64,000 bases of DNA from Metallyticus violacea. Taxonomy: Eukaryota > Arthropoda > Insecta > Mantodea > Metallyticidae. Where the stretch lies: contig CM060835.1 in NCBI GenBank assembly GCA_030762175.1, positions 85,710,001 through 85,774,000 of the forward strand. The letters run 5' to 3'. The notes below the pieces were generated by a model. The model was not told the DNA's origin, searched no databases, and worked only from the letters and a program-made list of their open reading frames with translations. Numbering within the stretch: position 1 is the first letter of the stretch; every line of letters starts with the position of its first letter. This document shows positions 23,561-35,899 of the stretch, one piece after another. The position numbers were made by a program, and so were the translations under genes.

Positions 23561-24189
23561 GGTCCTTGTCGGTCCTGGTGGTGTAGTGGTTACCATACTT
23601 GCCTTCTATATCCACCGCCACGGGTGGCCGAGGTCATTAAGTCTCGGACTCGTGAGCGGGAGGTCTGGGTTCGAATACCGCCAGGACCGTCCTTCCTGAC
23701 TGAGGTTTTTTCCAGGTTTTCCTCAGTCCTCATAAATGGCAAATGCCGGGGAGGTACCCTAAACTTAGGCCTGGAACGATTCCTTCCATAAAATCCTTTC
23801 CCAATATATCATTTCATCTCATGTATCATCAGTGTCCACATCGCCTGTGGTGCCTCTGTAGCAAAAACGGGCGTTAAACACTACTCATTCATTCCTTCTA
23901 TATCCAAGATCGCGGGTTCGAACCCGGCCAGGACCGATGGATTTTTTCGGGCGTAAAAATCGTAAGTATGGCTTCCTTCGGAAGGGAAGGGAAATAAAAC
24001 CGTGGGTTCCGTGTCGTACATTTACGGCACGAAAAAGAACCTCAAGCCTGACAGAGAGGCCTCTGAGCAAAATTTGTCGGCCGTTTCACGCCCTGAGTTG
24101 AATGGGACGTTGATGGCCTGAGATGTTAAAGAGCGTTCATAAATAAATCAATCAAAAAAAAAAAAAAAAAAAAAACCAAGGTCCTTATC
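23561..24189 (+). mobile_element. SINE family B copy B4, split by a nested SINE A
   Basis: Family B sequence runs 23571-23614, is interrupted by a complete family A element (23615-23893), and resumes at 23907 with AGATCGCGGGTTCGAACCC and the usual body to a poly-A ending near 24175. The outer flanks GGTCCTTGTC (23561-23570) and GGTCCTTATC (24180-24189) are its own target-site duplication. The insertion lies between the A-box and B-box of the tRNA-like head, which would separate the internal promoter elements. Confidence 0.9.
23615..23893 (+). mobile_element. SINE family A copy A3, nested in SINE B4
   Basis: This is a full-length family A element: a head with CCGCCACGGGTGGCCGAGG, a B-box GGTTCGAATACC, the GGGGAGGTACCCTAAACTTA block, and the 3' end ACTACTCATTCATT. 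It is bounded by a perfect 13 bp target-site duplication CCTTCTATATCCA at 23602-23614 and 23894-23906. It is the clearest insertion in the window, and it defines both ends of family A. Confidence 0.95.
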
Positions 24190-24985
24190 AGTGGATATAT
24201 TTTTTTCGCATTATATACTTCTTTTATTTTCAATTTTGCGGAAAGAAATTTATTTTCGTATTTTTTCTCAAAATATTACCAGCGCTATATCTTTAATTTC
24301 GCTTTAATTTTATTGAAATGGTTGATGGAGTATGATGAAAGTAAATAAAATGTACTAGAAATAGAAATAAATAATTACACACTTAAATGTTTACGAATAT
24401 TATTCATATTAGATAGTTATTAATTATTTATTTAAAAATCATTGCTTAGTTCTTACTTTTAAACTTTGATTCTTAAAATAATCGTGACAACGTTACCACA
24501 TTTTTTTTATCAGCTGTTACCAGTCATTTACAATAAAACAGTATTGTGAGAAAAACCTCTTTGCTCAATAGATGAACAAGAAACTCACATAGATGTTATT
24601 ACCACATTGGCGAATTCTAAATGTATGTACCACTTTAAATGACTGAATGAGTTCAACGTTTTTGTGGAGATTTTCGTCCATTTGCCTAATTTTTTATTTG
24701 AGAGCATGACACAATCATGACAGACTGTTAAAATCATTTAAAAGTCGGGCAAATTTTGCATTTTTTCACGAATTTCTGCAGCATTTTCCATTATGCTTAG
24801 ATTATATTACTCGTTGGGTGAAATAAATAATTCATAATTATAAATTACTTATTGGTGTTATTTGGGGTCACATTCTTTTAGATTTTGTTACATCCAAGCC
24901 ATTAAGGCGCTGTAGCTTACACCCTGACCTCTTTTCTTAATGATTACTGGCCCCTTAAATATTATCTGTCTACATTTTCAGAACT
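24190..24985. other. Gene-free AT-rich stretch
   Basis: I saw no open frame with a recognisable domain, no inverted repeat and no tRNA-like sequence. Confidence 0.5.
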
Positions 24986-24998
24986 TTAATTCAGTTGC

Positions 24999-25323
24999 CC
25001 CTATTGAGAGTTTGTTGTTGATTTGGTTCATTTTTGGACGCTCTTTAACATCTCAGATCATCAGCGTCCCATTCCATTCAGGGCGTGAAACGGCCGATAA
25101 ATTTTGCTCAGAGGTCTTTTCTTTCAAGCTTGAGGTTATTTTGTGCGGTAAATGTACGACACGGGACCCACGGCTTTACTTCCCTTCCAAAGGAAGGCCA
25201 TACTTAGGATTTTTACGCCCGAAAAAATCCATGGATCCTGGCCGGGTTTGAACCCGCGATCTTGGGTTTAGAAGGCAAGTATGGTTACCACTACACCATG
25301 AGGGCCGACCCTATTGAGAGTTT
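24999..25323 (-). mobile_element. SINE family B copy B5 with target-site duplication
   Basis: A full-length copy, head at the right, with B-box GGTTCAAACCC on the minus strand. It is flanked by the perfect 15 bp repeat CCCTATTGAGAGTTT at 24999-25013 and 25309-25323. The head reads CCCTCATGGTGTAGTGG, slightly changed from the other copies. Confidence 0.9.
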
Positions 25324-27540
25324 AACTGTTTTCATCATGTCCCCTAAAGGCTAGACAAATTGCAGTAATTAAATAACAGGATTTCTTTATTTTGTTGTAC
25401 TAATGCTCAGAGCAAATTCAATTCTTACATGCTTGCCAAATAACTTAAGCTGTTGAAGATAAGTTATTACTATGCTGCTTATCCCTATAAATGCTATCTA
25501 GAACATCATATCCAGCACTATGAAAAGGTGAATTTTAATGGCGTGGCCAATGGAACACTTTAATAAGATTTTCATACCCACATTACCAAAGAATCCTCTC
25601 ATAGAAATTAATTTTAAAATGCATAACATGTGTTTTTATCTTTGTTTCAAATTTAAGAAAAAGTTTTGGGGAACCATTCTTGACTACTAAGTTTGTCGCT
25701 AAATATAAGTATGCTAAACGGTGTTTGTAAGAGCTTTTTAACAGCACAATGACGATAGGAGAATAATATTGCCACAGCTGTATTCCTTCAGTACACTTTA
25801 GAATCAACAAACGATCATATGTTTATTAATTTGAGTTATTCAAATCACTAATCTTTTAAAAACATTTTTCTCACACATATGCCTCTTCTTTTCCCTGGCT
25901 TACAGCTTTACCCCCAGTTTCTCGCCCTAAGCATTTTCTCCCTTAGACACCTCGAGAAGTTCATTTGCCCAAGGCTGAAGCGGCAGCAACTTTCATTTTA
26001 AATGCTGTGTCATATAAGAATAGAAGATCTTTTCCACTAAACCTGTGAGCGAGGAACGAGTCGGAACGGCAATCTCAAATAACGCGAGCGATTCAAACTC
26101 ACTCCGAGTGTCGGCACAGAATGCGAAATATATAATACAGTCATATTTACCGATTGGTATGCATTTTTAAGGTGTAACAATGTTTCCATCACATCCACAA
26201 AGGCTTCACATCTGAGGATCAGGTCCTAAGCGGATATAAGCATGTCAGAATTCACGACGATAGCAGAATGACCAGAACGGAAAGCATTTTTCATGAAACC
26301 GCAGGCCATTTCTTAAACATTTTTCTACCTATTCGTAAATTTTGATACCTGACTTCATTAACATAATCGATATATGTAAATGGATTTTTAAGCCTCTGAA
26401 CAAAAACGGCATCACACAATTCAACTTTTGTTGTAATATTCAATCTATCAGCCATGTTTGATGCTCAATGCATAATGGACTCAGCATCAACTTTTAATAC
26501 CATGTGCATTAGATGTCAGCACATATGCTACTTGAGAACTATGCACATAAATTGTTTTGTAGTAAACTTATAAACTTTTGTGGTTATACTGTCTGTATCT
26601 TACAAGATCAAGTGTGAAAATTTATTGACATAAATTGCAGGAACTGTGCTTCACATTACAGTAGATCATACATAATTCATGATTGTTGATGGTTAGTCCT
26701 GCATTTGATTTGTGTTCCTCAAAACTTTGACTCACTGAAGAAATTTCATGTACTCAACTTTGCTCTAAAGATACAAATGCTAAGTAACTTGGTGACTCAA
26801 TTACACCTTCATCTTTTCATTCTTGTCTCAGATATCAGAGGCAATTGGCATTAGGCACTGAAAGGCTAAAATTACACCATTTGTGTTTTTCACCATTCCT
26901 GAAAATCAACATATATTAAAAGATTCATATTTTCATCTTTTATAGATTCCATTTGTAAATATTAGTCAATAAATGGGAAATGTTTTGTTTCCTACAAACC
27001 AAGGAGTGCGGAATAAGTGCACATCACACTGTAATCAGAATATTGTAAATAATTCTAGAAGATAAAATGCAATGGAAGAGAGAGAGAGACACACACACAT
27101 GCATGCACACACACACACATTTGCTCAACCAAAATCATTTTTGCAAGCTATCATGGTTATATTTACAACAAGAGCAGTTGTCCCTATTCAGTTAAAATAA
27201 AGACTTATCTTCTACCATTGAAAAAGAACATAAACAGTTCAAAATATTGTGATATTTGTGTTACTATATTAGTGTTTTATCTATTTCTGTTTCTCTTGTT
27301 CTTGTTATATTAATTACATGAATTACTTTGTATTTATTGTGTGTAATATATACATAAATCTTGGAATTATGAATTAAATTTTTAAAAAAAACTGTATTTC
27401 TTCCTACTTATTCATTTTTTTTTTTTTTTCATTTTATTGTATATACTGTAGATAAATTAATTCAACCTGATAGTTCAATTTGAGTGAGTGCAGAGTTATA
27501 CAGAAATATTTATAGAGAGGCTAATGTGATGTGTTTTGTA
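25324..27540. other. Upstream region of the MATH-BTB gene; possible CpG-containing promoter
   Basis: It is mostly AT-rich with no domain-bearing frame. At 26045-26130 there is a cluster of CpGs (GAGCGAGGAACGAGTCGG and AACGCGAGCG) followed by AAATATATAATACAG, unusual for this neighbourhood. This could be the transcription start of the gene whose 3' splice site lies at 27550. Short GA/CA tracts occur at 27076-27120. Confidence 0.25.
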
Positions 27541-27550
27541 TCTTCTACAG
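27530..27550 (+). promoter_or_regulatory. Putative 3' splice site before the MATH-BTB start codon
   Basis: TTTTGTATCTTCTACAG ends at 27550, 29 bp before the ATG at 27580. It fits an acceptor joining an upstream untranslated exon. The donor was not located. Confidence 0.45.
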
Positions 27551-27579
27551 GTTAGACAAATATAATTATTCCTACAACA

Positions 27580-28497
27580 ATGACTACATTTACATGGGTC
27601 ATTCATGATTATATTGCAAGGTCTTCATTTCCTGGGGCTTTTATGAGATCCCCTGCCTTCGCTTCAGATGAGAGCAACAGAAATCTTTGGTGCCTGGAGT
27701 GTCAAACAGATGAGAATGGCACTGATGTATACCTCAGGCTTGTGCATTCTGTTTTACAAGTATCAGCGTCTTACAGCTTCTGGCTGCTAAACACATTTAG
27801 AAAGAAAGTTTATGACAAAAGCTATGAAATGAACTTATTCATAGAAAATGAGACAGGAAATAGATATAATTTGCCTACATCATGTCATGATTTGCTCATA
27901 AATGACAATTTAATATTAATGTGTAAGGTGAACATTAAATATCAGAACAAACCAACTATAGATATCCCTCCATGCAGTATAATAAATGATCTTTATATGA
28001 TACTGAAAAATAAAGTGCTGACCGATATTAAACTTAAAACGGAAAAATGTGAATTTTCAGCTCACAGAGCAGTGCTTTCAGTACGTAGCCAAGTGTTTGC
28101 TGCAATGTTCAAGCACAATACAATGGAACAAAAAAGTGGATACATAAATATGCATAATGTGTCATCTGAGGCATTGGAACAGATGCTGCTATTTATCTAT
28201 ACAGGCAAAGTTGAAAACCTGGATGTATTTGCTGATGAACTGCTTGTTGTTGCTGATAAATTTAACCTTAATCGGCTTAAACTGCTTTGTGAAGAATTCT
28301 TCATCAGAACTCTTGATTTCAACAATGCTAAGGAGCGATTAATTTTTGCTGATCACTATCATGCAGAGCAGCTGAGAAGACATGCAATTGTCTTTATTTA
28401 TAGAAATTTAGCAGAGGTTTTCTCTAGAAAAGATGGCATAAGACTACTTCCTAACCATAAGAATCTATTTGAGGAAATATTTAATTACATAGAGTAA
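27580..28497 (+). CDS. MATH-BTB protein (TDPOZ / speckle-type POZ-like)
   Basis: This is an intact 305-residue frame. Residues 1-118 resemble a diverged MATH (TRAF-like) domain opening FTWVIHDY and containing LWCLECQ and YLRLV. Residues 135-245 form a BTB/POZ domain: VLTDIKLKTEKCEFSAHRAV, LSVRSQVFAAMF, then LEQMLLFIYTGKVENL and LLVVADKFNLNRLKLLCE. Residues 246-305 resemble the 3-box/BACK-like tail (AKERLIFADHYHAEQLRRHA). In known SPOP-type proteins the MATH domain binds substrates and the BTB domain binds cullin-3, so a substrate-adaptor role is likely; the substrate is unknown. The coding sequence is in one exon, as in the expanded arachnid TDPOZ families. A pyrimidine-rich CTTCTACAG at 27542-27550 suggests a spliced 5' leader. 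No disabling mutation was seen. Confidence 0.9.
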   Translation: MTTFTWVIHDYIARSSFPGAFMRSPAFASDESNRNLWCLECQTDENGTDVYLRLVHSVLQVSASYSFWLLNTFRKKVYDKSYEMNLFIENETGNRYNLPTSCHDLLINDNLILMCKVNIKYQNKPTIDIPPCSIINDLYMILKNKVLTDIKLKTEKCEFSAHRAVLSVRSQVFAAMFKHNTMEQKSGYINMHNVSSEALEQMLLFIYTGKVENLDVFADELLVVADKFNLNRLKLLCEEFFIRTLDFNNAKERLIFADHYHAEQLRRHAIVFIYRNLAEVFSRKDGIRLLPNHKNLFEEIFNYIE

Positions 28498-28633
28498 TAA
28501 CATTAAAATGTCTCTTCTGCGCAAATTAGCATATTATTTACTGCTTCATGGATAAACTGGAATCAGACTTGGATTTCTTATTAAATGGTCATCTTAACTA
28601 ATATATCAGAAAATATATTAACCCAAAGATACA

Positions 28634-28639
28634 AATAAA
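28634..28639 (+). terminator. Candidate polyadenylation signal
   Basis: This AATAAA lies 137 bp after the stop codon of the MATH-BTB gene. Further AATAAA copies occur at about 29025 and 29047, so the cleavage site cannot be fixed from sequence alone. Confidence 0.4.
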
Positions 28640-30425
28640 CAAATGTATGTGCTTCAACATTTTTTATAGTATTTTAAACTTATAATATATATTTTTTAAT
28701 TTTTCAAATTGAATAATGTCTTTGCAAAAGGAAAGCTTAAGAGTAAATTCAACTTACAAGGAAATATCCATATTATATCCATTACTTTTTGTTCATTGTT
28801 ATTTTATAACTGAGTAAATTATAAATGAATTTCATGTCCTTCTCTGCCTGTTGTTTATCAAATGTAAACATATTTAAGATACATTAAAAATATTCCAGAA
28901 AAAATAATTTTAGTTTCAATTGTAGTCTGTTCTGTATTTTCATGATTATTTCTATGTAAATAATCATGAAAATTAAATGCATAACTACTGCAAACAAGAT
29001 ATTTTGTCTTTCTGCAAATTTTTAATAAACAATTCTATTGTTATCAATAAATCTATGGGGATTATTTATAAAAATGTAAGCAAGAAAACTTGAGCTGTGA
29101 GCCTAACATTGAAATATATTGTTGTGTTTTCATGTACATTAGAAATAATTAAAGAGCTTTCAATTATGCAGTGGTTCTCAAACTGTTTTTTAAACAATCT
29201 ATCAGAGCTGTATAAGTATTAGATCTTATTTTTTAAAACAGTAAACAATTATGAGAAATTGTCATATATTAAAACCTTGCTAATTTGAACTAATTGATGG
29301 AAATTAAATTATAGCTTAAAAAGATAAATAATTCAACCAATTAATAAAAATCTGAATTATAGAAAATTGCCCTGAAAAGTACATTTGAGCAAATTAAAAT
29401 ATTATTGTATATAAAACATCAAATATGATTTAAATATATGTATATGTGTACATAGAAGTACATGTATACCTGAACCTGAAACATAAGATGATTCTGATGT
29501 TCTTATTCCAAATTAATTGTTGACAAACAAGAGACATCAGAAGCTGCAGATTTGATTTGAACAACCTTATTGAATGTTTTTGCTTCCTCTTTTGTTCTTC
29601 AAGTACTTCAAATGATATTTCTCTTAAGGCAAATAATATTTCTGATATTTGGAATTAAAATCTACATATTCAGTTAATGTTTTTAAATTAGATGTAATGG
29701 TCAAAAGTTTTAGTTTACAATTGTGCGTACAGCCATTCATACTTATGTTCAAATCTTATTTTATCCCCTCTTCTTTCTCACACGAACCTTTCAACTGATT
29801 TCAGGGCGGTTGCTGCTAAGGAGCAATGAAGCACTAAACCCTCAAGATTTCAACATCTTTTGCATTTTCAATATTAATTAAATTTAGGATGTTTTTGATA
29901 TTTATGTATAAAATTAATATCCATTATTATTTTACTAATATCATCATCCTTGAAATAAGTCTTACACTTAAAACCATTCCAAAACTGGAGGAAGGTAAGT
30001 ATATTCCGTGCTCTAAACAGAAAAAGGTTGGAGTGGTTACTTTTTCTCAATAGCACACATAGTTTCACGGCTTCACCTTTGCATTTGTGAGCAAAGGGAG
30101 AATAAAAGAGGCAATACTTCGTTTTACCTCTATAGGAGTAACAAGAAATCTTGATTTCCTGGTAACACACATATGCAGAAGTGAAGAAAGGAAAAAAAAT
30201 AAGTAATTCTTATAACATGGCATTTCATGACCCCAAAATTTGCTGGGATTAGAATTTTTTTTCAATGCCTTTATAACAAAGAAAGTACATTATTTCCAAC
30301 TAGATTACAAACTAATGCAAAAAAATATTTTATTGGAAAATAAGTTCTATGTATAAGTTGACATTTACTTAAACAATAGCCCTTTTATCCTGCTCAGCAA
30401 CATTTTCAGTAGCTTTTTTGTTAAA
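28640..30425. other. 3' flank, no recognised gene
   Basis: AT-rich sequence, presumably 3' untranslated and intergenic. The open frames near 29874-30265 (minus) lack recognisable domains or splice support. Confidence 0.5.
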
Positions 30426-30430
30426 GTCCA

Positions 30431-31287
30431 TAATGTTAAAATATGTTCACACTAACTCCACTTATGCAACATTAAGATACATTTTAGGGGCAATTGCTCC
30501 CATATCAGCTGTTGACTGACTACTCAAAGAGATGGCTGGATCCCAAGGCGCTTCTTTGGCAGCCTGTGATGGTTTGAATAGGAACTTGCTGAGTTCATCC
30601 GTGGGTGGAACATAAAAATTCATTAAATTTTTTTTCAATTTTTCAGAATGAAAATTTTTTCCCAGGTAGCTATAGCTCCAATGGTTTATGAAGTTATTTC
30701 AACACCTTAGCCTCTGGTTTAATTTCATGATTTTGGGTCTAAAAGTGAGCTGCCTTATCTATTTGTTTAAAACAAATATTCCTAAAGTGTTTCTTTCTCT
30801 ACATTTCTGAATTTCTCTTTGTTTTTCCTAAATATTTTTGATCACAGAATGAAGAGAAATTTAAAATTTATAGAAAGGAACACTTTAAATGAATGGTGTT
30901 TAATGCCCTTTTTGCTACAGAGGCACCAAGGCGAGAACACTTCGTGTTAAACAAATAAATAATATTAGCAGGGACAGCTCATCTTTGGGCTCAAAACCAC
31001 GAAATTAAACCAGAGGCTAAGCTGCTGAAAGAAATTCACAAACCAATAGCGCTATCCACTAGGAAAAAAATTTTCATCCTGAAAAATAGAAAAAAATTAA
31101 TGAATTTTTATGTTCCATCTATGAAAGACCTCAGCAAGTTCCTATTCAATCCACTCGTGTTTGTCATAGAAGTACCTTCAAATCCAGCCATCTCAAGTAG
31201 TCAGTCAATAGCTAATAATGGGAGTATTGCCTACAAAACATGCCCTAATGTTATATAAGTAGAGTTCGTGTGAACATTTTTAATAAA
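30431..31287. repeat. Inverted repeat with ~320 bp arms
   Basis: The left arm (30431-30760) and right arm (30966-31287) are inverted copies over almost their full length. Shared blocks include ACTGACTACT, AGATGGCTGGAT, ATAGGAACTTGCTGAG, GGAACATAAAAATTCATTAA, TTAGCCTCTGGTTTAATTTC and a TGTTCACAC / GTGTGAACA pair at the outer ends. The 205 bp centre contains a family A SINE 3' fragment (about 30886-30945). A transcript through it would fold into a long hairpin. Coding frames are closed. It is probably an old foldback transposon. Confidence 0.8.
30886..30945 (-). mobile_element. SINE family A 3'-end fragment
   Basis: AATGAATGGTGTTTAATGCC, followed by the CTACAGAGGCACCA block, matches the 3' end of family A on the minus strand. 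It breaks off after about 60 bp, inside the loop of the surrounding inverted repeat. Confidence 0.6.
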
Positions 31288-31335
31288 TTCTAATAGGATA
31301 TATTATATAAAATATAGTGAACTTTTGTAACAGTG

Positions 31336-31535
31336 GTGTCAAATATTAACATTTTTTAAAAAATTGAGTGGAAATTGTAACATACACACCACTAAAATTC
31401 AATAAAATGGAAGACTAGTTTCGGGATCCATCGCTCCTATCATCAGTTCCTGGTTGATCAGGATTAGTTTAAAAAAAAAATATTAACATTTTTTAAACAA
31501 TTTTAACTCAATTTTTTAAAAAATGTTAGGATATA
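31336..31535. repeat. Small inverted repeat with a GTTTCGGGATCC core
   Basis: The ends, ATTAACATTTTTTAAAAAAT at the left (31336-31368) and its inverse at 31506-31535, face each other across a core CTAGTTTCGGGATCCATCGC...CATCATCAG-type stretch (31415-31450). The core resembles that of the foldbacks at 32361-32558 and 61571-61701, which suggests one MITE superfamily. Confidence 0.45.
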
Positions 31536-32360
31536 TTATCACTACATTGTCTGTAGCTTCCTAAGTAGAATTTAAATAACTGAATATACTCTTTTTCTAT
31601 TGTTAGCATTGATAGAGCACTGAATAAATCTATCTCGTACCATTGTATTTCATAAGCACATTTTAACACACTTCACTTGTATTCCAATGGAGGTGGAAAA
31701 TATATGCAATGTAATAATTGAACATATTTTCTAAAGTAAGTGTTTCATTATAGGTCCATAGAATAAAATGCATGAACTTGATAGACTGCAGAAACTTGCT
31801 AAGATTAGAAGGTAAATAAAAATTCAAAGCTTGAAAAGCCTATTACTGTACTAAATATATTGTGTTCAAGAAAATGTAATGATAAAATTTTTGCAGAAGT
31901 TTACAATAAAAATTAATTGATTTATGAGTGTGATGTTAGTAATCAGTTTTTCAGTTCTCCATGTTTGTAGTTTGTACATACATCTGCTGAAACTTAGACT
32001 AAAATAGGGGTTGATGATTTGGAGCATTTGCCTCAGAAAATTAAGAAGTATGAAAATTCCAAAAGCCATTTATACTCGCAACTGGAATTCAATCTTTTGG
32101 ATATTCAAAACATTAGATTGTATTTAAGAAGTGCATATACACAATCTATGCAATAGGAAAAATTATCAGATGCAAAAATATTGGTATGCTTTTTAAAAAA
32201 TTATTGATTGTAAAATGTGATGATCCTTTTTAGCTTGAGCTTCAAGGATATAGTGAGAGCAACGATTTACTAAATTTGGGAATTTGTTAATTTCAGCAAT
32301 TTTAAGAGAAGTATCTGTTAAAATGTAAAATGAAACTTGCACAGTGAAGCCAATCATATA

Positions 32361-32558
32361 ATTGATATTATTGTATGATTTAATTGAACTACACTCTTAA
32401 TGCTTCACTTGTCATAATATATAGAACTGGTTTTGAGAACATTTTGTTATCATCTGCCACACTAAAATTCAACTGTTGGATAACCAATTCTATATATTAT
32501 ATAGTAAGTGAAGCTTTAAGAGTGTGTAGTTCAACTAAATCATACAATAATATCAATT
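32361..32558. mobile_element. Foldback MITE, copy 1
   Basis: The arms 32361-32432 and 32482-32558 are inverted copies of about 72-77 bp. Both contain ATTGATATTATTGTATGATT, GAACTACAC, TTAATGCTTCACTT / TTAAAGCTTCACTT and ATATAGAACTGGTT. The 49 bp loop carries TTTTGAGAACATTTTGTT, which matches the core of the partial copy at 61571-61701. It is non-coding, probably a non-autonomous DNA element. Confidence 0.7.
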
Positions 32559-32579
32559 AGAAGTATCTCTGTTAGTTCT

Positions 32580-35500
32580 ACACCATTTTGGTGTCTGTAG
32601 CATTTCTTTAAGTCCTTACCACAGTTTTACATCTCTAATCTATATTACAGTTTTATTGCTTTCAATGTATTCTTAAGCTTAAGTGGTTCTGCATTGTATT
32701 TTTGTAGCATTGTACAAGGTGCCTACATGTGATATGATGTAAATCACTGAGTGCCATGATTCAAATATGGTCTATTCTATGGGATGCAAGCCCCTAGCTG
32801 GGGCAATCAAGCCATTTTTTTGAAATGTGCTCTCTGTCCTTTCAAGGCGCTCAATGGGCTGTCTAGATTTTCATACAGAAGTTGTACAGCTCTAGATTTG
32901 AAATTCTCTCTAGTGACAAAGAATCAAGGAAGCTTTGTGCCAACTATTTCATTCAACACAACTATTCTATGGAAAAATTTGAAAATGAAAACAGAAATGT
33001 CATTGAGGTCTGAAAGAAATATTTTGGCTTCTAAAATTAATAACAGTGCTTAATATGCACATAATGGGCATATTGGAATTGTCCTTTATGACTTTGCACT
33101 GCTAAATGTTGCCAGCTTATTACACTGGTATTATTTAATTGTGATGAAATTGTAATTTTACAACTTTCATCAGCGGAGGTTACATCCTCCTGTGGGAATG
33201 GTGATAAAATATCATCCAAGAGAAACAACACTTCCAGTTCAGAGGTCACCTTCAAGCAGCAAATTTACTTATTGCAGGACTTTCTGAAGCATATGAAAAG
33301 AGATTTCTTCTTATTCAACTTAACTGTGCTGTAGAATCATAATATCCTTTGTTGGATAAATACTCTTACAAGCTGAAAACAGAACTAGAACTTCTACTTA
33401 AAAGATGTTTAGTAAGCATAGTAAATGCTAAGAAATTCATAAACAGAATTCATTGCTGTAGAATGCATTGATCATGGTCAAAAGACTTCTACATTAATTC
33501 CTTGCACCCATTGAAGGTGATGGGGTATAAAAGTTTTTCATGCAGAATATTTTAAATTGGTTTGTAGCTAATTCCTTCCTTTAATGCAATTTTTCTTGTA
33601 CTATTTGGTAGGGTTTCACCCCACATTACAAAGAATAGTTCCTCAAGATACAGTTTTGTATCTCTCTTATTCTTCCAGTATACAAAATCCTTCTCTCAAA
33701 TAAATATATCTCTTGGAAGTGTTGGTGGATTTATTATAATATTCTTATACTGGAGAACTTCTCTTTCTAGTACCTTTCTGCTGGTTAAATATTCTTGTGA
33801 TTTCTTCACTCAGGAAGCAATAAAACACTCAAACAACGACAAAAATTTGTGATGACCTACTTTAAAGAAAAAAGTGATTATAAAATGAAAGCATTTCTTG
33901 ATGCCTACTCTTCAGGGATAAATTTAAGTAAAAATCCTGAAGAACTCTGAAATGTATAATTTTCAGGTTCATACTTTTATTCTCAATTTTTCCCAATATA
34001 TATTATACATAAATTTACATACACTCTGCATAAAACCTGTAGAATTGGAATGTGAATGAAATATAAACAGCTCATAAAAGGTTTTAGGTACTTTTTTATG
34101 TTTGATGTATGTAGATATTGAAAAGGATATTTTATGCATGCTATACAGGTTACAGTTTAACACAGCTTTTTGAACTGGACTAAAATTTCAATCAAAAAGC
34201 AATTTCTATTTGGTTTTTTGTTGTACTAAGCTTAATAGATATAAATATTTCCTTTTGAATATTTCATTAAAATTTTTATTTTAAGGAACTTCAAAGAACA
34301 GTATTAAAGTATTTCAAGAAATTAAAAATATCAATTTCTCTTTTTTTTTTACTCAGAAATTCCCATGCTCTCTGCTAGTAGCAAGATTAATCGAATGCAC
34401 GACTCAAGTGCAGATATAAAATTTAAAGTATTAAAATTAATGAGCATTGTCAATAAAACACAACATAAAAGTACTTCTCCAATCAAAAGCAATACATACA
34501 ATGTTGAGTCCACTTCATTAGCACATAATAAGTTAAAAGAGCAAGAGACATTCAAACACTAAATATTTTTAGAAAGAGAGCATTTGAATGTGTATGTGTT
34601 CTCTATTACTGAACAAGCAAAAAGACATTTTTGTGCCTCTCAGCAGAATGGCTCTGGGTGTTCAGCTAGCATCCTATTAATAAAATTAGTGTTGTTACAA
34701 TGAATAATTAAATATCAGAAAGTCAAAAGTGGTGGTATTCAAAAGGATAGTGAATGAGGAAAGATGAATTCATGTAGAGATGAAGAAGAAATTTGATTAT
34801 TTAGCAATAAGAGAAGCAGTTGTGGAAACTGGAAAGCATATAGTAAGCATATGACCATAAAAGGATAAACCTTGAGAGTAAATCAAGTATGCTGACACAA
34901 ATTCCAGAAATGTCAGTTAAATGAAATAGACTGTGGGGTAGAAAGAAGTAAAAAAAATTCAGGATGTATTTAGGAAGAGTGCAAAACGAATGTTTTGGAT
35001 AATTAAGAAAAGGAGATTGAATGGGAAGAAGTTTAAAATATGTAGTAAGAGTTGTAAGACTTGTGTAGACATGGCAATTTAAACATATGGATAAACTGGG
35101 GGGTTGGATATGACAGATCCTGGGACAGAGTGGTGCTAGATTATTTAGAAACTAGATTAATGTAAAGTTGGTTGGAATTCATGTTATAGAGTGAATTGTT
35201 CAATTATACTAAGCTTCTAAGACAGTGAATAAAAATTCAGTTCAGTTAAAATTCAAGGTACACTTGTCCAAAGAAACAAGATGCTAAGTATAAAGCGGAC
35301 CTTGACCATTGACAAATGCACAATAGTGAGTGTCCTAATAATGCAATAATTATTAAATAATTATTTTGGAGCTAACCTGCTGGCTAATTGGCCAGGAAGT
35401 TTTTTTTATACAGTAGCAATGTGTTTGTCACTATATTGTTAAAAATCAATCAAGATGGTTGAGTATACACATGCGAAGCAAGTGCTTATTGTGAAACATT

Positions 35501-35880
35501 ATTAGATAACAAAATCTTTGTTTCAAAAATTTGGAGAAATAAATGCACCAGACAAACATTACAGTGCCAGACATTTTCCTTTAGTGGGGTGGGGGAGAGA
35601 GAGAGAGAGAGTCAAAGAGGTGATGCACAGGTTGTTGATATTACAAAAAAAAATTCACTAAGTTATTTCTTATAAGAGAGACATGTTCTGTTTCTACATT
35701 TCAAAGAATTGCACAGTTTCATTTATACCTACAGTTGCCAGGTTTTCAGAATTCTAATAAGGGATTGTATGATATTGAATATACTATATTACTAGTTAGC
35801 TTATTATAATGCTCATTGAAACAGAATTGGAAAACCTAAATTTTCTAATAAAATACTGAATGCTAGTCACTGAAAGGTAC
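32580..35880. other. Gene-free stretch
   Basis: Short open frames (for example 32784-33053 plus and 33037-33255 minus) overlap antisense and show no domain. Between 34750 and 35200 the DNA is purine-rich and slightly coding-like, but no frame survives. A short GA tract lies near 35596-35612. Confidence 0.4.
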
Positions 35881-35899
35881 ACATTTTTATAAACTGAAT

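Noticed and set aside
23571..23940. tRNA genes
   Set aside because: The tRNA-like A- and B-box sequences are heads of SINE families A and B, with bodies, poly-A or tails and target-site duplications; no stand-alone tRNA was found.
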